Shown piece after piece: positions 48,801-59,800 of a stretch of 64,000 bases of DNA (positions are counted from its first letter, which is position 1; each line of letters starts with the position of its first letter). Both the position numbers and the translations under genes were made by a program. Source of the DNA: Callipepla californica brunnescens (taxonomy: Eukaryota; Chordata; Aves; Galliformes; Odontophoridae); contig JALIRH010000027.1 in assembly GCA_023055505.1 (NCBI GenBank), positions 2,306,501 to 2,370,500 of the forward strand, written 5' to 3'. Below the pieces are notes generated by a model. The model was not told where the DNA came from. It did no database searches and saw only the letters and a list, made by a program, of their open reading frames with translations.

Positions 48801-49280
48801 CAGGACTCGCTGTGTCCTCAGTGCTGTGGAGCACTGCACACAAGGACACGTGGCAGGGCATCACTGCTCCAAGTACTCTGCTCTTCCCATCAGTGGTATA
48901 AATACAACTTTGGTCCATTACCTCCAACTCCCTAAAAGCTTACAGGCTTATTTCACAGAACAGCAGCATGAAGCAAAGGTCATTTCCTACAACAAGCGTA
49001 CCCTGAGCCTAGAGTACAATGAAATACTGATTAAAAACAAAATCAAGTCTGAAGGAAAAAAAAAAAAAAGTCATACGGACTCGCTTTAAATTGTCTGTGT
49101 AACTGCCTGCTCAGCGTTCCAGAGCAACAAATCCACTGTTGCACAACTATTTTTTTTTGAAACGAATCCAGCAGGAGTACAACACAGTGGAGTTCAAGTA
49201 GCAGAGAGATGGACAGCAAACAGCTGGAAGCCCAGGCCGTGATAACCACGTCACAGCGAGCATCTTCACTCCCTGAGCTG
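45851..49280. other. SUZ12-CRLF3 interval, including CRLF3 3' UTR
   Basis: No coding exon is recognised. SUZ12 and CRLF3 converge here. The CRLF3 3' UTR (minus) must occupy the right part. Candidate minus-strand signals are ATTAAA (complement at 47993-47998) and AATAAA (complement at 47004-47009), giving UTRs of about 1.3 or 2.3 kb. The remaining 1-2 kb is presumed intergenic. The sequence is moderately GC-rich and holds no obvious repeats. Confidence 0.55.
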
Positions 49281-52200
49281 TTAGAACACCAGCACTTTCC
49301 AGCCTGGGTACAAAAAGGAACACCCAAAATACAGCGAGACGCAGCACTGATCCAGCACCCAATCGAAGACCACCTCCCTGTTGTTGGAGCTGATGGTTAC
49401 TCTCAGCTTGAAGTTCCCCCCCTCGGTGCTGGGGGGCCCCAACTGCACCACCTCCATGTCGAAGGTCACGGTGGATCCAGAGGTGACAGCAGGCAGCTGG
49501 TTGGTCATCTCCTTTCCGTTTACAAACACTGCCCCTGAAACAATCAAGGTATCCAACGTTATTTCTGCAGGCAAATGAAAATGAAAGCGATGCTGGCACG
49601 CTGCTTCTGCCACGTGGAACACACCGTGCTGACTGCGTGCAGAAGACACAAAGAGATCTGAGATCTCTGGAGGGATTTTAACTGTGAGCAGAACGTACAC
49701 GAAATGCAGGTGAAGGTGCTGCCACATTGCCCAGGGCACGGAGCACTCAGTGCTGGGGTTTGGGGGGGGAAAAAAACCAGATTGCATTCTTCAGCCCCGA
49801 GACTCAGACTCACCATTTGTGCTGATGCACACAGCTTTATCTCGCTGCAGAGAGTCGTAGCCGTTCTGCTGCTCCACGCACACTCCCAGGCTGTCCCGTC
49901 TGTCTGGCTGTCCCACGGTCTCAATTCTACCAGGCAAAAAAGTCACATCAGACCCCAGGCTGACACGTGGTACTGGTGCTTTTTGTTGTTTTGTCTGAAT
50001 CAGCTTGGGACAAACAGACATCAAGAGTAATGCCTGGGAGAGCACTGACAGTCTGGCTTCTGCTCAGCTGGATTTTGGTCCCGGGAGACTCTCCAAGGAA
50101 AAAGCAAACATGTACAAAGGGCCCGGGCTGCAGCAGCTGAGCGAGGGCACAGCCCGAGCACCCAACAGTGCTACTCTTCCTGTGTCCTCTGCTCTGCACT
50201 GCCACTTCTGAGAGGGTCTGAACCGCACTGCTGGGAGCCCAGAGCCCCTCAGAACTCAGGAACTCGGCTGCTCTTTCATAGGAAGTCAAACAATGGGGCT
50301 TTTTTTGTTTGGTTTTACAGTTTAAGAGAAAGAAACAGTGATCTGTCATTGCTGTCATCAAAAAATATCAAATCTTAAGCAGAAGCTTTTAAGCGTTGAA
50401 AATTAAGCTGGGCAACAGCAGCGCAGAGTGGGTTAACAAGCAGGGAAGATAAAATTGGAAGCATGTTTTACTTCTGCACACACAGGTTATCCAGTGCCCT
50501 GGGAATGCCGCTGAGATAGCAACGAGCCCAGTGCTGCACAGCAAAGCAGGACAGATGAGTTCAGCTATCCAGGGAGCTTCAATAAGGAAGTGAGCCACAA
50601 CGTTCTCCTCAGACTGCTCTAAATGAAGCTTTGCAGTTCATTCTGGTACCCCACTCCAGATTTAAGCTCTAAGGGAAGTTTTACTTCAGCTATTAGAAAG
50701 GCAGTGCCTTTCTGCACAAGGTAATGATAATTAATTCCATCCCCAGCTAAGGAGGAGTTGAAGTAATCTATCCACTTTTATTTCTGACCCGAGAATGACC
50801 CAAAAAAAAACCCAAAAGCGTAAACATAGATGTATCCAAAAGTAAGCTGTATCCTATCAATCTGTATCCTCACTGCTTTGCTCAGTTCTAAAGCCACCTC
50901 TCCCTGCGAATATATTGCTTCAGCAGATGGAGGAAGCCAAGCACCAAATGCTGTCTGGCAAAATCTTGCTCTTGGGAACAAGAAGCTGCTCTGGAACTTT
51001 GGAAGAGGAACACAACCGAGCACTGAGGTTGTCTTCAATCTTAACATCCGTGTCATTACATCCCTCAAGGACATGAGCTTGGCATTGCTCTGCCATCTTG
51101 AAGCAATTCATCTTGGAGAGGAGTCTGCATTACCAAACTGTGACAGAGATGTTCATGTGCTACCAATAAAAAAAGATAAAAGACATTGCCCTGAAACCTC
51201 AACGTTCTGCCTTTAATTCTGCAGGCGCTTCTGAGCCAAGAGATGTTCAGTTCAAACCAGCAACAGATTTCAAATGAAAGCTTTTGGTCTTTTTATCTTA
51301 GATGGCAACCGAGTACACCCTCGTACCACCAACGACCTCGAGCCAGTTCATCATCAGGAAGGGAGAAATGAAATGCTACTCCATGTACTACGAACTTAAA
51401 CTGCCTTTGGGGGCTGCCTACCGTACAGCAAGTGATTTTATTTAACCAAGAGAAAGATGGAACGAAGCTTCAGTCCGTGAGGTCTGTCCTTACAACCAAT
51501 GTACCCAAATGGAAGCTGCTGGAACCCTTAAACAGCACCACCTGAGCGATGCGGATGGAGGCACCAGAGCTGCCAGGGTTTGAGCTCAGGAAATGAAAAG
51601 CTTGAAGTCCAAAGGCATCTCCTGCACTCAAGAGATTCTAATGCCACTTGCAAACAGGAGTCTGATCAGCACCGGTTATCTCAGAGGTTGAAGACATCAG
51701 GAAGTAGAAGTAAAAAGAGGGAAGTTCAGACTTCACACAGACACTGCTCCGATTAGGGCTGAGCCGACGTGAGAACTCACACGTGGATCACAACTCAGAT
51801 ACAACAGAGCACAGAAGGAACATTGCACAGCAGATGCACCAAACAACAGCTGTTCAGAAAGTACTTGCCTGAACGTTAACGTTTGCCCACAGAAATAAGT
51901 AGGAGCTTTGGAGTAGAGCACGCCACATGACTGAGAATCGTTGCGCAGTGCTATGTTTCTTCGGCTGCTCAAGCTGTACCCCTCCAAACCAGCTGTCCAT
52001 TCTTCAAAGACAGAACAGAAACAGAAAACAGAAGCATGAACCTCACCCAGACTGCTGCCTGCACAGAGCACTCACAACGCCCACTCAGCTTTACCCCCAG
52101 GAAGCTCCAGGATGGAGGAACAGATTCACCACACGTTACAGACACAAACTGTAAGAGAAGGAAACCCTAAAGTCGTACAGAAAGGACCTGTACAGCAGTG

Positions 52201-55200
52201 ACAGACCTCCAGGAGCACTGCACCAGTGACACAGCCATAAGATGAACAGCAGTGGAACAATACCGTGAGGAACCAGCGTGGTGTGGCCAATCTGAGGAAC
52301 GCTCCACGGACTCCACTCCTGCCGGCCGTCTCCTCGGGCACAGACTCTGAACTGGTAATCAACGTTAGGATCGATGTGCAGCACTATGAACTCTGTCTCC
52401 GAGCCGACATACACATCTTCAAAGTGACTGGCAGTGCTCTTACGATATTGCAGTCTGTAATCTTGTGGTACAAAGTCATCATCCACCTAGAGAAACGTTT
52501 GCTGCGTTAGTAAAGGACACTGCTCTTGCTTTCCTTCCAGCTCTGAAGCAGCACGCGCAGCCACGGCACTGCAGGCACCCAGCAGTAATACAGAGCAGAA
52601 GGCGTTCCTCACTGAAAACAAAATCAGTGGCCAAAACAATTGAAAGAAAGAAGAACACTGAACACAGTTCAGAAGAAACTTGCAGCACAACGCTTTGCAG
52701 TGTAACCAACAGATTTGGATGGGAAGTTCAGTGACAGCTTTTAACAGCGAGGAGAGTTCACACTTCTCCTCTGTGAAGGATGGGAACGGCTTCCAGGTCT
52801 TTGGGATCTCCAAACAAACACTTTAGGTGTGAAAGCCTAACAGCAGGTCGTTAGCAAGGGGAGTGCACTGCCGGCAGAGCTGTCCTGTCAGGCAGGCACA
52901 CAGCTCAGCACCAACCACAACATCTCTGCACTACCCCACTTGTAAACGTGGCCGTTGTGATAAAGATCTCTCCCCACATTATTAACTCCACACTGCAGTG
53001 CAGTGTTCCTTTGACTCCAGAGCAGAGTGGCTTTGTCAAGTTGCTTCTAAGAAAGCTGAAGTCTGAATGATTTTCAGTGTGGACATTTTACCTACCTTAC
53101 ACCATCGGACCAGAATAGCTCCAGGCTTCTCAACGAATTCCTCTAATTGTACGGGCGGGCGAGAGGCTACAGTCCCATGTCTGAATATCTGATTTCTCAG
53201 TATAGTGAGAAGGCAGTCATCCAGCTGGGCTGATAAACAAGGCACATCGACCAAGGAGGGCACTTCTGGTAAGCTGAGAAAGGAAAGTTGGCTGTAACGA
53301 AAGGAGCCAGCTCCTACAAATTTATGTTTTGTCCACACATTTCAACCTGTGCAGACAGAACAGCTGCAGGAATTGGCGTGGGCACTTCAAAGTTAGAGGC
53401 CGGGGAATCACCCAGCCCTACCCAGACCGTCTGCTCCTCAGTAAACACTGAGGCACAGCTCTGCAGGGAGCAGTTCCACCTGGACAGACAGGAGCTGCAG
53501 TGCTGCACAGCACGCTCAGGTTGCAAACTGCTTCACTCGGTGACTGCCAACCCCAGGGAAACACCACGAGGTGAGGAACAGCTCGGGTCAATCTCAGGGG
53601 AATGGAACAGGGGGTTCGTTTCAGAGGATGAAAGGAGCAGCACGCTGCCCAACGCCAGCTCACAGCAGCCACGTCTTACCTGTCCAGCTGGATATGTAAG
53701 GCTTTTGTTGTAAAGCTGCAGAGTTTTTCATTGTGTTGCTCCACGTCTCCACAGATGGCACTCTCCCCTGGAATCAAATGGTAAAAATGTTCCTAATGAG
53801 ACAGATGTCCAAGAGAGGCATTCTCTGCTTCAAAGAACGACCAGCTCAAATTAAACATGAACCATTCTCAGCACTGCTGCTAGGCACTTAGCTAGCAAAT
53901 ACATGATAGTGAGCAACACAGAGCCTACACAGCAGCTTCTGAAGCTCTCGAGCTTCCTGCACACAGCTATAGCATGTAATAATTTGCCTCAGGTCTCAGA
54001 CAGTAGCAGAACTGGGGTCGGGTGCCAGAACTCTTAATCCTTTTCTCTACCTGCTTTAAAACAAGCAAAAGGCAGAATGCCTTCTCTGAATGGAGAAGTC
54101 AAAAAGCAGGAGCTCCAAAGCAAAAAATAATTTCAATTGTTGCTCTCTTTGCTACAAAATAAACGGTCAGTACTGAAATAGAGAAGTAATCCATGTATTG
54201 GAGTGTGGAGATGAACAGGAATCTCTCTGATGACTTTATGGTAACAGCAACAGCAGCTTCTGTTCCAAATGGAAGCTGACAAACATTGCAGATCTCTAAC
54301 TAAACACAAATGTCATCATTGGCAGCAAGAGATTTCATCAGCGTGCAGGACTAAGTGCTTCTGACTCACTTGCAACCCCTGCTCATTTTAATGACAGCAG
54401 TGCTCGAATTGCTACAGAGACCCACAGTGTGGGGAGGGCTCTCATGAGATCAGAACGAGTACAGAACAGCCACCTCTGCCACTCCCTCACCCAGCACGTC
54501 CAACCCAGCAGGCAGTTACCAGCTGGGCCAGAGGTCGTGGTGCCAGGAATAAACCCATGCGTTCACTCTTCAAGTTTGATGCTATCCTTGTGAGCAGGGA
54601 TTGCAGAGCTACCAAACCAGCACGTTTTTTAAGCGCTGAACTCACAGCTCAGTGCAGGTTGGTGGATTTCCTACCCGTGGGAGACCGTGCAATCTCAGAA
54701 ACTGAGATCATGCTGAAAGAAAATTTAAGCTGAGACATGAGAACAACGCCAGGAAACTGGCAGCACGGTCACGCTCACACAGCAGGTTCTCCAACGTAGG
54801 CACAGTGCTCAGGATTCCTTTCTGGAGAGGTATTTAGCATCAGCACAGTACGAACTCGGGACAGAACAAAAGAGTTCAGCTGCAGGGGGCTTTCAAAGAC
54901 CACGCAGACCCACTGGCCCTTACACTGCCACCCCACGGGTCTCATTTTGTCGTATCTTCTGAAGGAACCTTTCCCACATTGTGGCCAGTCCGCTCCTCAC
55001 AGTTCTCCACACCACTGGTAACACAACCACATGCATCAGGGAATAAACAATCCTTACTCTGGTTGAGTTCCAGTAAGGCACAGGTGACTGTCAGTTACAG
55101 AGCAAATAATTCATTTCCATTTCATTCTGTAATAAGAACTGTTGGGCTACAACAGATGTTTATCCTCACAGAGGACTGATGTTTTTTCTCAGCTGAAATT

Positions 55201-56452
55201 CCACTGCAGTCAGTTGTTAATTCAATAAGACCAGAGCCAATTTGTGCTTATGGTACCCAAGGTGTATTTTGTTTCGGAGCAGTGCTCATTGTAGCGTGGC
55301 AGGCTGCTCCTGCAAGCACAGCCCAGGCCCACGGGCAGATGCTCTCAGCCCTTAAAAGGGGACAACAGTGGAGCGAAAGTAAAACAGGGTAACTTCTCAT
55401 GAACCTACCCAGATTCAATCTCTTTTTAACATTTCATTTGAGAGGAGTGCAGAACGAGCGGAGTGATTGTAGGAGGAACACTGTGACTGTGAGAACACCC
55501 CCTGCGTGGCAGAGCTGGGCCGGGCCCTGCCTTACCTTCCCGCAGCAGATCATCAGCCGTGCTGACGCCGTGCTCTATCAGCTTCTGACACTCGTCCAGC
55601 GGTTTGATGCTCTCCTGCTCTATGGTATCCACCTCCTGCAGCAGTGACATCAGTCGCTCATCCAGCAGCTTCTTCAGGGTCCCTTTTAAATCATTAAAGT
55701 GCTGCTCCAGCACATCTCTGGTCAGCGCTGCGCTTTCTCTGATCTGAATTCGGGCGAAGAGAAGGGTTCAGGACAGAGGCACGGAGCACACACAGCTCGT
55801 ACCCCCACCGCCCGTGGGTGCGGGGTCTGTGCGGGCCGAGCAGCGCGGGCACGGGGAGGGGCACAGCAGAGCAGGGCTGGCTCCTGAGGAGCGAGCTCCT
55901 GCAGAGCGGATCGCTCCAGCTGCGGCCGAGCAGTTCAGCTCAGGAAAGCCCGAACGCCGCCGCTCGCATCCGCACGAGGAAATGCCGCTCCTTTCAGCCG
56001 CTCCGTGCGGGCGCTGCGGGCCGGGCTCCGCTTCTCCCGCCCTCAAACCCACGGAATCCGACGCTCCCGCGCGGCCCCGACCCGCGGAACCGCCGCAGGA
56101 AACGCTCCGCTTCGGCGGGGAACATTTCCTCACAGCGACCGCAGCGAACAAACCCTCCGCGTCAGCGCCGCGGGGCGGGCGGGCGGACGGCCGCGAAGGA
56201 GCACCGCGGCACCGCACCGCGCAGCACCGCGCAGCACCGCACCGCGCAGCACCGCACCGCACCGCACCGGGATGGACCGCGCCCGCCCCGGGGGCGCCGC
56301 CCGCGGAAGGAGCCCTGCCGGCCGCCCACCTGCTGCCGCGCCTGCTGCAGCCCGCGCAGCCGCTGCTGCAGCTCCCGCCGGTAGCTCCGCGCCGCCTCGA
56401 TGCTCTCCCGAGCCTCCTGCAGCAGGAGCCGCGCCTCGGCCTCGGCCTCCAT
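49281..56452 (-). CDS. CRLF3: CRLF3, cytokine receptor-like factor 3 (8 exons)
   Basis: Exons (minus): 56330-56452, 55536-55743, 53680-53767, 53096-53273, 52264-52486, 51869-52001, 49814-49926, 49281-49534. They total 1320 bp, or 439 residues (human 442). CRLF3 is a widely conserved protein with an N-terminal coiled coil, one fibronectin-III/cytokine-receptor-like module and a C-terminal SPRY-like domain. It is known mainly as intracellular, linked to cell cycle and platelet biology, and as a neuroprotective erythropoietin-responsive receptor in insects. No signal peptide or membrane segment is visible. The coiled coil spans about residues 5-110 (LLLQEARESIEAARSYRREL). The WSPWS motif is at 257-261. 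The C-terminus PGWKVLVF is conserved. The start MEAEAEARLLLQEARE aligns with human. The intron after exon 6 uses a GC donor (CAG|GCAAGT); all the others are GT-AG. Confidence 0.97.
56201..56270. repeat. CACCG/GCAGCACCGC repeat in CRLF3 intron 1
   Basis: About 70 bp consist of variants of ACCGC and GCAGCACCGC units in tandem, immediately downstream (on the CRLF3 strand) of the exon 1 donor. It is a GC-rich minisatellite, probably length-polymorphic, and translates to low-complexity peptide in several frames. Confidence 0.8.
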
Positions 56453-56810
56453 GGGCAGCCCTGGCGGCGGGCGGGCCCCGGAAGGACCCCGCGTCCGCGG
56501 GGAGGGGGCGGGGCCGTGACGTCGCGCGGCCGCTCCTCCGCGCGCCAAAACCCGCCCGGCGGCACGTGACCGGGGCCGCGAGGGCGGGGCGGGAGCGGCC
56601 GGGCTCACGTGGCGGCGAACCGCGGGCGGCGGTTGGCGGCGCGGGCGGGTCACGTGGGCCGTCGTAGCGCCGCCCGCTTCCGCGCGGAGCTCCGAATCGC
56701 GTCCCGCGCGCGCCTTTCTGCCCGCGGCCGTCCGTCCGTCCGTCCGTCCGTCGGGCGGCGCCCATCGCGCCATGGCGGCGGCGCGCGGCTGAGCGCCCGC
56801 AGCGCCGGGC
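56453..56810. promoter_or_regulatory. Bidirectional CRLF3/ATAD5 promoter
   Basis: The start codons of CRLF3 (minus, 56452) and ATAD5 (plus, 56811) are separated by 358 bp of CpG-island DNA, so both 5' UTRs and the promoter share this space. Three CACGTG E-boxes lie at 56563-56568, 56606-56611 and 56651-56656. CGCGCCAAAA at 56541-56550 is the complement of TTTTGGCGCG, a perfect E2F-type site, and fits an S-phase gene such as ATAD5. There is no TATA box. Factor assignments (USF/MYC/MITF family; E2F) are inferred from motif only. Confidence 0.75.
56728..56752. repeat. (CCGT)n microsatellite in ATAD5 5' region
   Basis: About six tandem CCGT units lie 60-80 bases before the ATAD5 ATG, probably in its 5' UTR. 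The tract is likely length-variable. Confidence 0.85.
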
Positions 56811-59800
56811 ATGGTGGGCAGGCTGGCCGTGGCCGTGGCCGTGGCCGCGGCGGCCGCCGCCGTTCCCGAGAAGGACGGCGCCGTGCAGGTGCGCGGCGGG
56901 CGGGCGGAGGGCGCGCGGTGTGAGCCCCGCCGGCTGTTCCAGACCGAGCTAACGCGGGGCTTTTCTGTTGCAGCCCCGCAAGAAGCGGCGGGAGGAGGAC
57001 GGCTCCGCCGAGACCATCACCAGGTACTTCTCCCCGCTGGCGAAAGCCGCGGGCAAAGCGTCGCCGCCCCACAAAGCCGCCGACGTACCGGGTCGCTTCA
57101 GGAAGGCGCCCGCGGCTCTGCGCGCTCCCGTCGGCGCTGCGGGGATCGGCGGCGGCCGGGAATGGTCCGCACCGCCCGCACGGCTGAAGGGGAAAAGGAA
57201 GAGGGTTCACCTGAGCGATAAGCGAGGGGAGGGGAAGGAGCTGGGGGACGAGTGCCCCGCGGCGATGAACGGCGATGGCCGCGGGGAAGCGCTGAGGCGG
57301 CCGGCTGAGGGCAGCCAGCGGAGGGACGGCTTCCCGGGCACCGCCACCCGCGTTCAAGGCAGTAAGAGAGCCGGGTCTGAAGAGAGAGCGGCAAAGAGTA
57401 GGATAAGAAGGACAGCGAAAAGGAAACGCAGAGTAAATGTGGATTTGTCTGGGAGTCTTTCACCCGAGAGCCAGCTGAACGAAAAGCGTAGGAAGGAAGA
57501 TAAAGATAAGAGGAAGAAGGGCTCTCCTGAGGTGGCAGAGTGTGATGTCATTAGTAGTGACTCGAGTTTTGAGGTGCGTGCAGGTGATATGACAGCTAAG
57601 GAGAATGACAGCGTAATAACCGTGTCGTTTGAGGACTTCTTGAAAAGCCAAGGAGAAATTTCTGCAGGCGGTGTTGAAGAAGGCACGAAGCCAATGCTGG
57701 ACGGTTCCGTTACAGTAAATGAGACGGACAGAAGTGACAGCACTGGGGACCCTGAGAGGTGTGAGGAGTCCCAGCAGCTGCCGCTCAGAACAGTCACTGT
57801 CCTGGCACAGGTTCATTCCGTTCCCCCCAGGTCCGCTTCGTTACATAATGACCAAAAAGGTTCTAAGAAAATAGCTTCCATTTTTTTGAAGCAGAAAGTA
57901 TATGCAGAAGAAGAAGGCAGCCCACCTCTCCTGGAGAGTGAGCCAACCGAGCAGGTCATGCAGAAAAGGAAATCTAACGTGGTCATCGAGGAGGAGGAAC
58001 TGGAGTTAGCCATACTGGAGACCGCGGGGTCGGATTCTTGGAAGGTGAAATCTACTCTGGAGGAAAGGCATCAGTTCATGAAAGCGTTCAGACAGCCGAC
58101 ATCAGATGGAAGAAAGAGTGGAGTTAAAAAGGCACCTGGGAAAGCAAAGCAAGTCACTGGAAAGTCTTCAAAAGACAAAAAGGGTCCTGAGGGTGACAGC
58201 GTTCCACATAAGGTATTAGAAGGGGGGCTGCCAGGAGAGGATGATGAGGACAAATACATGCAGTCTAGTCCTAAAAATGCTAGAACTAAAACCAGGAGAC
58301 CTAAAACGTTTCAGAAAAAGGGAAACAAAAGAAACAAGGCTCTGGGAGCTAAGGAAAACTGTGTCTCAAATAGCAATTATAATGAAGATAAAGAGTCATT
58401 CGTTAACGACCAGGTGAGGGAAAGTAACTTGGATGTAATAATTTCATCCAGTCCAGAAGTGAATGAGTTGAGGAGGAGTCTAAGGCAAAAGAAAACGGAC
58501 AGATCCCAAACTGTTACACCTAAAAAAAACAGAATTAGAAGCACCTTTCCTGAAGATGAACGCGCGTGGCCTGTACAGACTTCCACTCCCAAAGCCAACA
58601 AGCAGTCCTGGAGGAAAGGCAGTGTGTACAAGGCTGAGGTGATCACGGTGCCCTCTGATGAAAACAGCCCAATAAGGTAAAACGTCTCAGAACCCGTTCT
58701 GGCTTTCTGCACTTTGTTTTCCTGCAAGTATTTTAAGATGAAGTTGTCTTCCATTAAAAAGTAATGATTTCGTAACGCTTTTCCCTAATTAGAATGAGGT
58801 TTACACGGATCAGTGCAACTATAAAATCAAATAAAGGCGAAGCAGTGAATAATGAAGAGCTTAACTCCAGAACTACGAAGGTAATTCACATCACAGCTCG
58901 TGTTTCAGTATTTTGCCATTTCCTGTATGCACAGTACTGTTTGCATTCAAATTGTGTGATATAAAACATGGCAGTACTCGGGTGTCTAACTGAAGGAGAG
59001 CATTGCTGGGATTCTCTGTAGAATTTGAGCTAGTTTCTTGTACAGTTATTGTACCTTTGACTTTAAACTGTTTTGTTTGTAAAAGCTGCTTTTCATAACG
59101 TGACAGAAATGTGATAGGATAGCATGCTCATCTTCAGCAAGCTCTGCAGGTGGGGCTCAGAGTTTGGGCACAGCAGAACAGCTCGTGCTTAAGAGCATCA
59201 CTGCCCAGCTCTGGTTTGTCCCGTGGGTGAGCAGGACAATCCCTTGCAGGGCTCTCACCTCTTAGTTTTGCTCCTTCTGATTCACTTTTCAACGCGATCA
59301 GAAGGGGTTGTATGCTAGTGATAATGCACGAAATGCTTAATGAAGGAATTGCTGTTAATTGCTAGGTGTCTTGGTTATTTTGTACTCTGTCAATAGATAA
59401 GCTCTGCTTCTCAAAACATATCCAAAGCAAAACAGCTGGTTGAGAAAGCAAAAGCTGTGCGCCATAGCAGATCCAAGGCTCCGGAGGACTCGGCAGCTCC
59501 GGTGCGGCGCTCGTCTCGGCAGCGAGCTCTGGCTGAAAGGAGAACGTTACGGGGGAACGAAGTAAGTCTGTGTGCTTCACAGGGGGAAATGTCTCCCTCT
59601 GAGAGGTGCAGCTGCTCACACTGCTGTGACCTGAGGGACAGCGAGCTGTCTGTTCTGTCCCTGAACCATACAGCTGATGGAGGAGGAAACATTTCCTTTC
59701 TGAATTTGTTTCCTTTTCCTCTAGAAGTCAGTAATAGCTTTAGATTCAAGCCAGAGTAATGATGGTGCTGCAGTGCAGAACACGAAGCAAAAGAATCTTC

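Larger units (their letters stand above)
55780..57350. promoter_or_regulatory. CpG island spanning CRLF3 and ATAD5 5' ends
   Basis: CpG-dense sequence covers CRLF3 intron 1 and exon 1, the shared promoter, ATAD5 exon 1, intron 1 and the start of ATAD5 exon 2. It explains the many long overlapping ORFs on both strands here. These are low-stop artefacts apart from the two true first exons. Confidence 0.75.

Noticed and set aside
51860..51869. GT donor (GTACTT) four bases after the GC donor of CRLF3 exon 6
   Set aside because: Using it shifts the frame and puts a stop codon at the start of the next exon, whereas the GC donor restores the conserved protein exactly.
55814..56569. Long plus-strand ORFs (up to 251 codons) over CRLF3 exon 1 and intron 1
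   Set aside because: These are antisense to a proven exon, with overlapping open frames in all three phases. This is typical of CpG-island sequence plus the ACCGC repeat, and no family resemblance is seen.
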